NCBI RefSeq assembly: GCF_000770795.1
Contig: NZ_JRKJ01000008.1
Location: forward strand, 204,585 to 268,584
Direction of reading: 5' to 3'
Source: Lysobacter dokdonensis DS-58
Lineage (GTDB): Bacteria; Pseudomonadota; Gammaproteobacteria; Xanthomonadales; Xanthomonadaceae
DNA: 64,000 bases
The translations under genes were made by a program, and so were the position numbers. Position 1 is the first letter of the stretch, and the number at the start of each line of letters is the position of its first letter. Under the pieces are notes generated by a model. The model was not told the origin of the DNA, made no database searches, and was given only the letters and a program-made list of their open reading frames with translations. Of the stretch, positions 1 to 8,763 are shown in pieces.

Positions 1-368
1 CAGTACTCCAGGCACAGCACGAGGACGTAGTCGTCTTCGGGCTTGCCGTCCGCGTTCTTCGGCCACGCCTCCCAGTCGATGCGCACGCTCACCGCCTTGC
101 GCAGGACGATCTCGCGCCCGCAGCAATCGATGGCGAGCCCGCAGTGGACGATGACGCCGCACTCCGGCCGCGGGTGCAGCCGCACCTCGAGGCCGCAACC
201 CACGCCGACGCCGTGCAGCACGCGGTTGTGCAGGTGCCGCATGGTCCGGTGGTACGCATCGGCGTCGGTGAAGTCGCGCGATGTCATATGCCGGCCGGTG
301 AAGTAGCGGATCCGCTCGAGCGCCAGGGGCTCGCACGCGCCGGTTCCGGTGTCTTTGTCGCAGTTCAT
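1..368 (-). CDS. Hypothetical protein of the injection-system operon, cut by the window edge
   Basis: Only the first 122 codons are present; the gene runs off the left edge. It starts at an ATG at 368 and lies 12 bases downstream of the stop of the tail-protein-I gene, so it belongs to the same minus-strand operon. The visible part begins MNCDKDTGTGACEPLALERI and continues with an RYFTGRHMTSRDF stretch, then a Cys/His-rich segment (HNRVLHGVGVGCGLEV, later CGLAIDCCGREIVL). Proteins with this kind of N-terminus recur beside contractile-injection-system baseplate genes, but I do not know their function. The position after the last baseplate gene would suit a fibre- or baseplate-associated part; that is inference from order only. 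Confidence 0.7.
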   Translation of the reverse strand, partial: MNCDKDTGTGACEPLALERIRYFTGRHMTSRDFTDADAYHRTMRHLHNRVLHGVGVGCGLEVRLHPRPECGVIVHCGLAIDCCGREIVLRKAVSVRIDWEAWPKNADGKPEDDYVLVLCLEY

Positions 369-380
369 GACGTTCTCCGT

Positions 381-2969
381 TCAGGCGAGCGTGGTGTCGA
401 ACCCGAGGCGTTGCCGCGGCGGGAGGCTCGGCGCGTCGCGGTCATCGAAGCAGCGCAGCGGAATCGGACGCGCACCACCGATGACCGTGTCGAGGTCGAG
501 CGTCGATTGGTCGTCGAGCGACAGGCGCGGCTCGACCAACACCAATTGGTACGTGGCGTGCGCCGGCTTCTGCGCTTCCACCGCGCGACGCAGCACGGCC
601 TCCTGCTCCGGCGTGCGCACCATCGAGGACGGCACGTAAACGCGGAAGGCGTGCGCGAAATGCTGGAATACATCGCGTTCGGGATCGCCGGTCGACACCA
701 GCTCCACGTCGCCGAGCCGATCGAACACGCCGATCTGCATGCGGCGCTCGACCGCCGGGCTCCACAACGCCTGGCTTTGGCACAAGGTGGCGCCGTTGCC
801 GTTCAATCGCAGTCGGCGGCGCTCGACGAACCCCTCGACGATGCCGGGCACGCCCATCGCTTCCAGGTCGGCTTCGGGAATACCGGCGAGGTTGCCGATG
901 TAGACGCGCAGCCAGTCGCGCATGCCGCCGAGCGTTCCCCATCGCGCGCGCAGGGCGGGCATCGCCTTGAGCAATCGACGGTTCTGCGCGGGCGTCCACG
1001 TGCCTTCCAGGCGCACGTCGAGCCAAGCTGCGAGATAGGGCAGGGCGTCGTCGGGCACCGAGTCGGGATCGAGGAAGCGCTCGAACGTGTCGACCTCGCG
1101 TTCGATCGACGCCCATGTCGTTTGCGCGATGGACAGGAACCGATCGAGGAACTCCTGCTGCGCGGGCGGCGCGGAATAGATCGCGGGCAGGTAGCGCAGC
1201 AGCGAATCGCGCGGGAAGCGCAGCCGCGCATGCCGTACCAGCGGCGTCGACGCACCGTCGCCTTCGAGCACGATCTGCAACTGCAGGTACTGGCCGGGCG
1301 GACTCGGAACGAGCACGCGATGGGAGAACGTCGCCGGCGCCGTGGGGTCCGGCTGCGCGGGCGCCGCCAACATCGGCGCATCGCGCCAGGAGCCGGCGAG
1401 CGTCGGGTCGATCGCCGTTGCGCCATCCTCGGCTTCGCCGCGCGTGTTGCTGGTGCGCGTGCGCATGCGGATGCGCGCACCCTGCGGCAGGCGGGCCACC
1501 GACAGTTCGATCACGTCCCACACGCAGTTGTACAAATCGCTGTCGAGCCACGCGCTGATCCACGTGCCCTCGCGCACATGCGACGGGGATGGCCATGCGG
1601 GCGGTGCATTCGCCGGTCGGGGGATCGCACCGGAACGCGTCAGCCGCACGTCGCGGCGTTCCTTTGCGGGTTGCCGCGTGGAGCGCGGGCGGTCGAACGC
1701 GGCCTTCGCATCGCGCAACGGCATCGTGCCCAGCGGTTTGCCGCGCAAATCGACGCGGTCGACGCTGTCGGTCGCGATGTCCCACAGCAAGAGGCAACCG
1801 TGCGCGTCGCCGGCCATGCGGCGCCAGCGGCGCGTGCTGTCCGACGACGCGCCGAACAACCGACGCAATTGCGCCTCGCCCGTGCGATGCGCATAGACGA
1901 CCTGGTGCCTCGCATCGAGGATGATCGCGCAGCCGTCGAGTGCGACGACTTCGGCGGGCAGCCACGCGTCGATGTGGTCGGCGGACACGCGCTCGCCGTT
2001 GGCGTCGTAGGCACCGAAGCGATGCCGCACGCGCCCGTCGGCCAGATGCACGACCAGCTTGCGCGTGGCCGGATCGGCGACATAGAGCGTGTCGCCGATC
2101 TCCCAGCGCGACACCGAGTCCGCCAGCGGCTGGCGCAGTTTGCACGGATCCAGGAGGCGCTCGGGCAGGTCCAATCCGCCGCGGCCATCCGACGTGATGA
2201 GCGGCGGCGTGAAACGGTCGCGCACCTGCTCGCTGTCGTAGACGCGCTCGCTGGCATGCACCGGGCCGGGGCATCGCTGCGTTTCGAAGACATCGAGCTC
2301 GGTCGAGTCGTCATGGCGATAGCGGAGATGCACGCGCTCCGCGTTGTCCACGGCGATGCGGTCCCAATGCCGCGCGCGACAGACGTCGTCCGGATCGGCG
2401 ACGAGGGTGACGCAATCGCTTTCCGGGTCGGCGCGATACACGCGCCCGGCGCCGCGGTCGAGGATGTACACCGCGCGCGCCGAAGCGGCGAGGTCGACGG
2501 GCGCGACGAAGGGCCCATGCATCCGGAGCAGCGCAAGCGTGCGCAAGTCGAACACCTGCACGCGATGTGCGAGCGGATCGGCGACGTACAGCGCGCCGCC
2601 GGCGATCGCGATGGCGGTCGCCCCGCGGAATCGCCGTGGTTCGAGGTATTCCGATGCATCGGCGTCGGCACGCAGCCCTTGCGCGCCCACGTGTTCGAGT
2701 GGCACCAGCGTGGCGCGCACCGCGTCGTAGCGATAGACGAGACTGCCGTCTTCCGAGAGGACGTAGACGTCGGGATCGTCGATGGCGACGCCGCGCGGCA
2801 GCGTCAGGCGGCCGAGGCTGTCGTCGGAAGACGCCAGGCCCATCGCGCCGTCGGGCAAGGTCGCGAGCGACAGGCCCGTCACGGCATTCGCGACGATGGC
2901 CCGTTGCGCCGCACCGGTATCGGAATACCAGGGATAACCGGCGCCGAGCAGCAGCGACGTGCCGTTCAT
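381..2969 (-). CDS. Phage tail protein I-like baseplate protein (TIGR02242/Afp12-like) with long N-terminal propeller-like region
   Basis: 862 aa. The C-terminal part, from about residue 585 (motif LLRYLPAIYS) to about 720, matches the tail-protein-I family used at the baseplate of contractile injection systems: FLDRFLSI, a conserved helix with REVDTFERFLDP, then PYLAAWLDV and LLKAMPALRARWGTLGGM. The first 500 or so residues contain repeated short beta-type segments such as ALYVADPLAHRVQVFD, TLYVADPATRKLVVHL and GGLDLPERLLDPCKL, suggesting an NHL/six-bladed-propeller domain, probably surface exposed. Its ATG overlaps the stop of the J-type baseplate gene (ATGA). Role: baseplate wedge or outer ring component (family knowledge). 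The propeller as a binding domain is inference. Confidence 0.85.
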   Translation of the reverse strand: MNGTSLLLGAGYPWYSDTGAAQRAIVANAVTGLSLATLPDGAMGLASSDDSLGRLTLPRGVAIDDPDVYVLSEDGSLVYRYDAVRATLVPLEHVGAQGLRADADASEYLEPRRFRGATAIAIAGGALYVADPLAHRVQVFDLRTLALLRMHGPFVAPVDLAASARAVYILDRGAGRVYRADPESDCVTLVADPDDVCRARHWDRIAVDNAERVHLRYRHDDSTELDVFETQRCPGPVHASERVYDSEQVRDRFTPPLITSDGRGGLDLPERLLDPCKLRQPLADSVSRWEIGDTLYVADPATRKLVVHLADGRVRHRFGAYDANGERVSADHIDAWLPAEVVALDGCAIILDARHQVVYAHRTGEAQLRRLFGASSDSTRRWRRMAGDAHGCLLLWDIATDSVDRVDLRGKPLGTMPLRDAKAAFDRPRSTRQPAKERRDVRLTRSGAIPRPANAPPAWPSPSHVREGTWISAWLDSDLYNCVWDVIELSVARLPQGARIRMRTRTSNTRGEAEDGATAIDPTLAGSWRDAPMLAAPAQPDPTAPATFSHRVLVPSPPGQYLQLQIVLEGDGASTPLVRHARLRFPRDSLLRYLPAIYSAPPAQQEFLDRFLSIAQTTWASIEREVDTFERFLDPDSVPDDALPYLAAWLDVRLEGTWTPAQNRRLLKAMPALRARWGTLGGMRDWLRVYIGNLAGIPEADLEAMGVPGIVEGFVERRRLRLNGNGATLCQSQALWSPAVERRMQIGVFDRLGDVELVSTGDPERDVFQHFAHAFRVYVPSSMVRTPEQEAVLRRAVEAQKPAHATYQLVLVEPRLSLDDQSTLDLDTVIGGARPIPLRCFDDRDAPSLPPRQRLGFDTTLA

Positions 2970-4927
2970 CGCGAGACCCGCTGGTCCGGATCGGGCCGCA
3001 CCACGATCAGGTGCTTGCCGGGGAAGGGCAATGCATCGGGTCCCAGCGCGATCGGCTGGCGGATGTCGTGTTCCTGCCCGTCCACGTAGACGATGAGGTT
3101 CTCGACCGAGCGCACTTGCCGGTCGCCATCGACGGCGCCGATCAACGAGGCGTACAACGCGGCCGTCGAGAGGTCTTCGCCGAAGTCGCGCTCGAGCGGA
3201 CTGAGGAACGCATCCAGGCGCTTGCGCGTGTTCTCCGCGACCTGGTCGAAGGCCGCTTCCGGCGGCGCGAGCAGGCGCGCCTCGATGCGCACTTCGACGA
3301 ACTTCGGCGCCGCCACGTAGATCTCGGTGGTGATCAACCGGACCTTGTCGAGGGACTGGCACACCGAACGGATCAATTCGGCGGACGGCGCCGGCGGCGA
3401 GGCCTCCGAATCGGCGACGATGAACACCGTGATCGCGCCCGGCACTTCGACGCCCGGATAGTCGGGATGGCGCCCGCCGAGCGCACGCGCGCGTTCGACG
3501 CCCTGGATCGCGACGGCCTGCACTTCGAAGTCGCGCGCGGTGACCACGCGCCCGCCGCTGAGCAACTGGCGCGGCGCATTGCGGATGAAGTCGTCGAGCG
3601 ATTGTTCTTCGCTGCCACCGGTGGCGGCGCGCGGGTTCATCACTTTCTCGACGCCCGCCACTTGCGTCTCGATGGTCTTGACGGCGCCGGCGGCGACCGA
3701 GTTGCCGGCCGCGCCACCGCCTTGCCGCCACGTGGCTGCGACGATCGCCGCGCCCGCCGCCGGAATCTGGCCGCGTTCGCCATCGCCGAAGCTGATGCGG
3801 CCCGCAGTGGCGTTCAGCACGTAATGGCGGGAGTCGGCTTTCGAGTCGAAGAAGTCGTCGACGCGCGTCCAGTCGTCCTGGATGCCGGCGTTCGGCGTTT
3901 CCACTTCGATGGCGAGGGAGTCGGGATCGACGGGGCGCCGCGGGAAATCGAAGCTTTCCTCTCCGCGCCCGGCGCTCGTGCCGAGCGTGCGACGATCTTC
4001 GGTGCGCAGGTTGATCGCTTCCACCGCGTTCGGCAGCAGGTGTTCGAGCCGCGGGGCGCGACCGATCGGATACGCGTCCTGATCCAGCCGGATGCGCAGC
4101 CAGTAGTGCGGCCCCTGCAGTTGCGTGCCGACGGCGGGCTCGATGGCCGGTTCGATGTCCTGCGGTCCTTCGACGTCGATGTAGCCATCGCGCGTGAGCG
4201 CGACCGAACCGTCGTCCAGGACCGCCAGGCGTTCCCAATCGGGCTGGCTCGCGCTGCGCCGATACTCCCACGCAAGCTCGACGGGCGGGCGCAGATCGTC
4301 GCGATGCGCGCCGATGCGTTGCGCGACGCCGCGCGTGTCTTCCGAAGGACGCAACGCCAGGAACCGCATCTTGCGCGGGAAGGGGCGCGGGTTGTTCGGG
4401 TTCGGCTTGAACGCCAGGTACAGCGCGTCGCCCGGCATCGGCGTCCGGCCGAGCGGCCAGAACGGCGCGGCTTGCGGCTGCGTGGGCACGTCGCGCTTGG
4501 CGACGGTGCCATCGGCGAAGACGAACATCGCCGCGATCGGTGCGCCGATGATGTCGAGCGCTTGCAAGGTTTCGAACGCCACCGTGCCGGCATCGCCTCG
4601 GCCGCTGAATCGCGCGCGCTCGGGAATCGTCTGCGGAATCTCCGCCGCCTTCGGCGTGAAGGCCAGCGCCACCGTCGCCGGGCGCGCAGCCGCGAGTTCG
4701 AGGCCCAGCAACTCGGCGAACTTCAGGTAATTCTTCCGCGGCACCTCGCCCATCTTGTGCAGCGTCATTTCCGCCAGCCAGGCGAACAACTGCAACAGCG
4801 TGATGCCCGGGTCGGAGTCGTTGTAGTTCGTCCACGCCGGGTTGTGCAGCGGAATGCGGTCGCGCAGTTCGCGGAAGATCTCCTCGAACGGGCGGTCGAA
4901 CCTGGGTTGTTTGGCTTCCAGCGACAT
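2966..4927 (-). CDS. Putative baseplate assembly protein, gpJ/gp6-like (TIGR02243, Afp11-like)
   Basis: 653 aa, started at the ATG at 4927, which follows an AGGAG at suitable spacing; 9 bases separate it from the gp25 gene upstream. The N-terminal signature (residues about 15-60: EIFRELRDRIPLHNPAWTN, then NDSDPGITLLQLFAWLAEMT and PRKNYLKFAELLGLEL) is typical of the TIGR02243 family of eCIS baseplate proteins. A later RISFGDGERGQIP segment and the C-terminal half (GVERARALGGRHPDYPGVEV, FVEVRIEARLLAP) are of the baseplate-J type. Role: wedge protein that links the hub to the sheath and triggers contraction (family knowledge). It is next to the I-type protein, as in Afp/PVC loci. Confidence 0.92.
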   Translation of the reverse strand: MSLEAKQPRFDRPFEEIFRELRDRIPLHNPAWTNYNDSDPGITLLQLFAWLAEMTLHKMGEVPRKNYLKFAELLGLELAAARPATVALAFTPKAAEIPQTIPERARFSGRGDAGTVAFETLQALDIIGAPIAAMFVFADGTVAKRDVPTQPQAAPFWPLGRTPMPGDALYLAFKPNPNNPRPFPRKMRFLALRPSEDTRGVAQRIGAHRDDLRPPVELAWEYRRSASQPDWERLAVLDDGSVALTRDGYIDVEGPQDIEPAIEPAVGTQLQGPHYWLRIRLDQDAYPIGRAPRLEHLLPNAVEAINLRTEDRRTLGTSAGRGEESFDFPRRPVDPDSLAIEVETPNAGIQDDWTRVDDFFDSKADSRHYVLNATAGRISFGDGERGQIPAAGAAIVAATWRQGGGAAGNSVAAGAVKTIETQVAGVEKVMNPRAATGGSEEQSLDDFIRNAPRQLLSGGRVVTARDFEVQAVAIQGVERARALGGRHPDYPGVEVPGAITVFIVADSEASPPAPSAELIRSVCQSLDKVRLITTEIYVAAPKFVEVRIEARLLAPPEAAFDQVAENTRKRLDAFLSPLERDFGEDLSTAALYASLIGAVDGDRQVRSVENLIVYVDGQEHDIRQPIALGPDALPFPGKHLIVVRPDPDQRVSR

Positions 4928-4936
4928 CCGCGACTC

Positions 4937-5353
4937 CTATTGCCTGACGCCTTCCTCCAGGAAGAACGGGTACACGAGGTTGTAGGCCGCGTTGTTGCTG
5001 CGGACCCGATAGTCGATGTGGATCAACAACACCTGTCGTTCCTCCGGCGGCGACTCCACGCGTACGTCGAGTACGTCGATGCGCGGCTCCCATCGCACGA
5101 GTGCGTCGCGCACACGCAGTTGCACGCGCCCATGCAATTGCGCCGTGTTCGTTTCCATCACCAGGCCCCAGATGCCGCAGCCGAACTCGGGGCGCATCAC
5201 GCGCTCGCCCGGGCTCGTGCCGAGGATGATTCCGATGGCCTGCTCGATCGCGGTGGCGCCGGCGACGAGCGCCACTTGGCCCGCGGCGCCCGCGACGACG
5301 GGGAACGCCCAACCGCGCCCGAGGAAACCCGGCTCGCGCAGTTCGTCAGCCAC
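4937..5353 (-). CDS. gp25-like baseplate wedge protein (gpW/Afp9-like)
   Basis: 138 aa. I chose the GTG at 5353, giving an N-terminus ADELREPGFLGRGWAFPVV; it overlaps the end of the PAAR gene by 8 bases. Longer in-frame starts would add 28 residues of shadow sequence antisense to nothing conserved. The core IEQAIGIILGTSPGERVMRP followed by EFGCGIWGLVMETN is the hallmark of the T4 gp25/P2 W family (lysozyme-like fold wedge), and the C-terminus has the usual R-x-N-x-x-Y-NLVYPFFLE pattern. Role: initiates sheath polymerisation at the baseplate. Confidence 0.93.
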   Translation of the reverse strand: MADELREPGFLGRGWAFPVVAGAAGQVALVAGATAIEQAIGIILGTSPGERVMRPEFGCGIWGLVMETNTAQLHGRVQLRVRDALVRWEPRIDVLDVRVESPPEERQVLLIHIDYRVRSNNAAYNLVYPFFLEEGVRQ

Positions 5354-5735
5354 CGATGAACACCTGGCCGGTGGCGACGACCGTGCCGACGGGCAGGTCG
5401 GCCGGGTCGTTGCAGGTGCGCGCCGTGTCGCCGGCACGCGCGGCGGCCTTGCCGTTGATCGTCACGCTCGAACTGCCCAGCGTGATCGTGGCGCGGTTGC
5501 TCGGTGGATTGACGAACGTGCCGCCGATCGGGATGTGCGGCGGCGTGTTCGTCGCCGTGCTGTCGACGGTGGCCGCGAACGCGCCACCGATCTTGACGTC
5601 GCTGCTCACGCTGCCGTCGATGATCCCGCTGAAGGGATGCGGCGTCGGCACCGGCGGCGCCGTGCCCGGCGGCTGGATCAGGTGGGTGTCGATCGCCACG
5701 ATGCGATCGCCCTGGCGTGCTGCGGGAGGTCCCAT
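5346..5735 (-). CDS. PAAR-like spike-tip protein (Afp10-like)
   Basis: 129 aa. The ATG at 5735 has AAGGAG six bases upstream. The protein begins MGPPAARQGDRIVAIDTHLI and has the PAAR-type pattern of repeated short glycine turns: DVKIGGAFAATVDSTATN, HIPIGGTFVNPPSN, TITLGSSSVTINGKAAAR and a C-terminal AGDTARTCND then VGTVVATGQVFIGG. PAAR proteins form the metal-stabilised cone that sharpens the spike (family knowledge). It sits directly after the spike gene and before gp25, so its place in the inner tube/spike complex is well supported. Confidence 0.88.
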   Translation of the reverse strand: MGPPAARQGDRIVAIDTHLIQPPGTAPPVPTPHPFSGIIDGSVSSDVKIGGAFAATVDSTATNTPPHIPIGGTFVNPPSNRATITLGSSSVTINGKAAARAGDTARTCNDPADLPVGTVVATGQVFIGG

Positions 5736-5746
5736 GGCGTGCTCCT

Positions 5747-6325
5747 TCAGTTGATCGCCACCGTCTGGCCGGAGAGCGTCATGCTCCCGGTCGCCTTCAC
5801 CGTCGTGCTCTGGCTCGACTTGATCTCGACGGTCTGCGCGTCGATCGACACCTTCCCCGACGGCGCGGACAACACGATGTCGCCGCTGGAGCAGGTGATC
5901 TCGATCTTCGCGCCGGAGACGTCGATCACGATCTTGTGGTTGCCGTCCTTGCCGACGATCTCCACGCGTTCCTTGCCGTCCGTGTCGTCGAACTTGAGCA
6001 GGTGCCCCGACCGCGACTGCAGGAATCGCCAGTTGTTGTCGGTGCGCTTGCCGTCGTCCTTCGGCGGCGGATCGGGCTTGCTCCACAGCGAACCCACGAT
6101 GTACGGCGCGCGCGGATCGCCATGTTCGAAGGCGACCAGCACTTCGTCGTCGCGCTCGGGCCGCAGGAACAACCCGCGCCCCTTGCCGCCGAACGGCGTC
6201 GCGATGCGGGCCCAGTTGCTCACCTCGTCGTTGAGGTGCGGGAAGCGCACGCGCACGCGGCCGAGGTCTTCCTGGTCGTCCAAGTCGTCCACGATGCCGA
6301 TCACGATGCCGTTCTCGCGTTCCAT
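5747..6325 (-). CDS. gpV/gp5-like spike protein (OB-fold plus beta-helix repeats)
   Basis: 192 aa, ATG at 6325 sharing its last base context with the stop of the hub gene (TGATG). An N-terminal OB-fold of the gpV/VgrG type is visible: GIVIGIVDDLDDQEDLGRVR then VRFPHLNDEVSNWARIATPF and GRGLFLRPERDDEVLVAFEHGDPRAPYIVGSLW. The C-terminal 90 residues are beta-helix-like repeats (KIVIDVSGAKIEITCSSGDI, VSIDAQTVEIKSSQSTTVKA, SMTLSGQTVAIN) as in phage spikes. In Afp8/PVC8 the hub and spike form one VgrG-like chain; here they are two genes. Confidence 0.92.
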   Translation of the reverse strand: MERENGIVIGIVDDLDDQEDLGRVRVRFPHLNDEVSNWARIATPFGGKGRGLFLRPERDDEVLVAFEHGDPRAPYIVGSLWSKPDPPPKDDGKRTDNNWRFLQSRSGHLLKFDDTDGKERVEIVGKDGNHKIVIDVSGAKIEITCSSGDIVLSAPSGKVSIDAQTVEIKSSQSTTVKATGSMTLSGQTVAIN

Positions 6326-7431
6326 CACAGCTCCTCGCGGCGGCATTCGAACTGCGTGGTGTAACCGCTGTCGCCGATGGCGTGCGTCGTTGAGACGACG
6401 AAGTAGCGCCCGCTGAAACGTTCGCCCAATCCGTCGATCTCGAGCACGGTGCCGCTGCGGATGTCGGGCAGGCCCGGCACGGACCCGTTGGCCTTGACCA
6501 TCTCCTTCGCGATGCCTTCGAGGATCTGCTTCGCCAGTTGCTGCGCTTCGGCCTGGCTCTCCACGGGCTTGGTCGCGACGATCTCGGCCTTCTGTTCGAC
6601 CGACTTGTCGATCGCCGCCTGTCCGCCGCGTTCGCCCACGCCTTGCGTGACCAGGTCGGCGCGCGTGGCCGTGTAGTTGATCGCTTCCTTCTTGACGCGA
6701 TCCCATCCGCGCACGGTGACCTTGCCGACCTGGTTGGCGGTGGTGAGCTCGGGCTGGAACTCGACCAGCGACTTGCCGTACGTCAGGCGATACGTCGGTT
6801 GGTGCACCGTCGTGGAGGGTCGGTAGACGAGCGTCGTCTTGCCCGGGTCCGACGCATCGCCTTCCTTGACGAAGATGTCGAAGCCCGCGCGTCGCGCGCG
6901 CTCCATCATGAAAATGATGTCGTACTTGTTGTCCTGGACCAGGTACTCGAACGTCGGCAGGTTGGTCGCGCTGGAGGTATCGACCTCGACGTTCAGGCGC
7001 CCGGCGATCTGCTGCGCGATGTCGCTGTCGGTCATGCTGGTGTACGTGCGCGACTCCTGCTGCGTGCGGAAGCGGTGCAGGATGTTCAGCCCGCTTACCG
7101 CGAGCGTCGAGGCACCGCCGGCGGGGAAGGCCGGGCGCAGCGAGGTGATCTCGCCCTTCAGCATGGTGCGCAGTGCGCCCTGGTAGCCCATGCTCAACTC
7201 CACGCGCTTGCCGGGGTTGAACAGGTCCAGGTCGCTGTACTTGAACTCGCGCTTGTCCGCGTCCCAGTTGTTGATCGTGATCTCGAAGCTGTCGATCTCC
7301 TGCAGGCTGTCCTTGTAGGAGACAGAGAGGATGTCGCGGATGACGTCGCGCCCCGTCGGCCGGCCGTCGAGCTTCACCTCGAAGGCCGGCACGTAGAAGT
7401 CCTGTCCTTCATAGATCGGGATCGCGCTCAT
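6325..7431 (-). CDS. Late-control gpD-like hub protein (VgrG N-terminal half)
   Basis: 368 aa, ATG at 7431 overlapping the stop of the LysM gene (ATGA). It starts MSAIPIYEGQDFYVPAFEVK and contains the gp27/gpD-type pattern: DSFEITINNWD, FNPGKRVELSMGY, GEITSLRPAFPAGG, TLAVSGLNILHRF, SMTDSDIAQQIAGRL and FIMMERARRAGFDIFV-type text (FMMERARRAGFDIFVKEG). This family forms the trimeric hub between the tube and the spike. The downstream gene supplies the spike, so together they equal one VgrG. Confidence 0.92.
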   Translation of the reverse strand: MSAIPIYEGQDFYVPAFEVKLDGRPTGRDVIRDILSVSYKDSLQEIDSFEITINNWDADKREFKYSDLDLFNPGKRVELSMGYQGALRTMLKGEITSLRPAFPAGGASTLAVSGLNILHRFRTQQESRTYTSMTDSDIAQQIAGRLNVEVDTSSATNLPTFEYLVQDNKYDIIFMMERARRAGFDIFVKEGDASDPGKTTLVYRPSTTVHQPTYRLTYGKSLVEFQPELTTANQVGKVTVRGWDRVKKEAINYTATRADLVTQGVGERGGQAAIDKSVEQKAEIVATKPVESQAEAQQLAKQILEGIAKEMVKANGSVPGLPDIRSGTVLEIDGLGERFSGRYFVVSTTHAIGDSGYTTQFECRREEL

Positions 7432-8120
7432 CGTCGCGTCCCCGCAGGTTGTGCGAGCACGTCGACCGCCGGGATCTCCAGTTCCAGCCCGGGGGGCAGG
7501 CGGCGCAGGCTCGGCAAGCGTTCGCGATTGCGGTCCGCGATGACGCGCCACATCGCTGCATCGCCGTACTCCTCGTACGCGATGCTCGCGAGCGTGTCGC
7601 GGTCCTTCACCACGCGGCCCTTCGAATGGTCGGCCGATTGCAGGTTCAACTCCTGCAGTTGCTCCTCGAGCGTCTTGTATTCCTTGAACGACACCGTCAG
7701 CGTCGCGCGCACCGGGATTCCGGCCGGATTGAACAGCGTGAACTTCTGCTGCACGTTGTCGACGATGGCGCGGAACGACAGCCCCATGCCCCAGATGAAG
7801 GTGATGCGCGGCGGCGCATGCGATTTGGGCTGGATGCGTCCGAGCGATGCGACCAGGTCGGTCATCAGGCGCACGTCCAGGACCTTCGCCAGGCTGCTGC
7901 CGAGCCGCGTGGTGTCGAAGAACAGCTCCAGCGCGAGCGTGCGCGTCTGGCCGCGCACGAATTGCAGGATCGGCGCGTCGATGCCCGGGATCGCGATCTC
8001 CGCGATCTGCGCCGCCTTCGCGATGGTGTATTCGGGCGGGTTGAACTGCACCGGGATCACGGGCGGCAACGTCTGGCCGCGATCGCGCGCATCGACTTCG
8101 ATGATGGCCGGGACCAGCAT
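7428..8120 (-). CDS. Contractile-injection-system tube protein with C-terminal LysM-like domain (Afp7-like)
   Basis: 230 aa, ATG at 8120. The N-terminal two thirds carry the CIS-tube signature: PVIPVQFNPPEYTIAKAAQI, TRTLALELFFDTTR, and PPRITFIWGMGLSFRAIVDN then FNPAGIPVRATLTVSFKEYK. From about residue 170 comes a LysM-like stretch: VVKDRDTLASIAYEEYGDAA, MWRVIADRNR, and a terminal PPGLELEIPAVD. Proteins of this build adapt the inner tube to the hub (Afp7, gp53-like). The LysM segment is normally used to clamp the baseplate rather than to bind peptidoglycan. The gene lies between the small DUF5908-like gene and the hub, as in Afp. Confidence 0.9.
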   Translation of the reverse strand: MLVPAIIEVDARDRGQTLPPVIPVQFNPPEYTIAKAAQIAEIAIPGIDAPILQFVRGQTRTLALELFFDTTRLGSSLAKVLDVRLMTDLVASLGRIQPKSHAPPRITFIWGMGLSFRAIVDNVQQKFTLFNPAGIPVRATLTVSFKEYKTLEEQLQELNLQSADHSKGRVVKDRDTLASIAYEEYGDAAMWRVIADRNRERLPSLRRLPPGLELEIPAVDVLAQPAGTRR

Positions 8121-8121
8121 G

Positions 8122-8319
8122 TCATCTGCCCGCTTCGAAGGGCTTCGCGGCCTGCGTCGTCAGCGCCGTCGCGGCGCGCGCGCGCATGGCCTCGCGCGCG
8201 CGGTCCTCGAGCTTGCTGATGACCAGCGCGACGAGTTTCTCGCACTGGGCCTGCGTGAGCGCCAGCTCGCCGGTCTGCACCGACACGTCGCTCGTCATCT
8301 TTTCGATATGCACCTGCAC
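8122..8319 (-). CDS. Small eCIS protein, DUF5908/Afp6-like
   Basis: 65 aa. The GTG at 8319 has a good GGAGG six bases upstream and lies 3 bases after the tube-2 stop, so I prefer it to the internal ATG seven codons later. The sequence begins MQVHIEKMTSDVSV and ends in a helical, Arg/Ala-rich segment (KLVALVISKLEDRAREAMRA). Small proteins with a V-x-I-x-K start at exactly this place in Afp/PVC-like operons belong to DUF5908. The assignment rests on length, N-terminus and position; the role is unknown. Confidence 0.7.
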   Translation of the reverse strand: MQVHIEKMTSDVSVQTGELALTQAQCEKLVALVISKLEDRAREAMRARAATALTTQAAKPFEAGR

Positions 8320-8322
8320 CCG

Positions 8323-8763
8323 TCACCTCCGACGCGTGAAGCCCTGATGCGCCACTTCCATCGTTTCGATCGCAAGGTTGTTCTGGCCCGCGCCCAGCTC
8401 GGGCCCGAGCCACTTGACCGGGAAAGCATCGACCAGCTGGAACTCGAGCACGTCGTTCGCGCCGGACGGGTCGTGGACATAGATGGAGCAGTTGCGCGCC
8501 TTGAAGTCGCCGTCGGCGATGGCGCGATACCAGTCCCACAACACCTTGTTGACGATGCCGCGCTTGAAGGTCACGTTGCCTTGCTTCGAGCGCCCCGGCA
8601 GCTTCCAGGTGTGCGTGTTCAGTCCGCCCTCGGCGTACTCCTGCACTTCGACCTCCGACTGCAGGCCCGTGCAATCGCTGAAACCGCCCGGCGGCAGGTC
8701 GTCGAACTGCACCGTGAAGCGGAACGCAGTGGCCGGATCGAGGCGGGCGCCGGTCTCAGACAT
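8323..8763 (-). CDS. Tail tube protein 2 (gp19 family, Afp5-like)
   Basis: 146 aa, ATG at 8763, overlapping the end of sheath 2 by 8 bases. Contains the gp19/tube signature: FRFTVQFDDLPPGGFSDCTG, LQSEVEVQEYAEGG, THTWKLPGRSKQGNVTFKRG, LWDWYRAIADGDFKARNCSI and AFPVKWLGPELGAGQNNLAI then ETMEVAHQGF. The second tube paralogue placed just before the LysM tube protein is the usual position of the tube-initiator ring (Afp5) that contacts the hub, so that is the likely role. Confidence 0.93.
   Translation of the reverse strand: MSETGARLDPATAFRFTVQFDDLPPGGFSDCTGLQSEVEVQEYAEGGLNTHTWKLPGRSKQGNVTFKRGIVNKVLWDWYRAIADGDFKARNCSIYVHDPSGANDVLEFQLVDAFPVKWLGPELGAGQNNLAIETMEVAHQGFTRRR

Noticed and set aside
144..3089. 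A 981-codon open frame on the plus strand
   Set aside because: It lies opposite the tail-protein-I gene, has Arg/His/Ala-rich shadow composition and no family match. It is a GC-rich antisense artefact.
2567..5359. A 930-codon plus-strand frame
   Set aside because: Antisense to the J-type baseplate and gp25 genes, with no recognisable domain.
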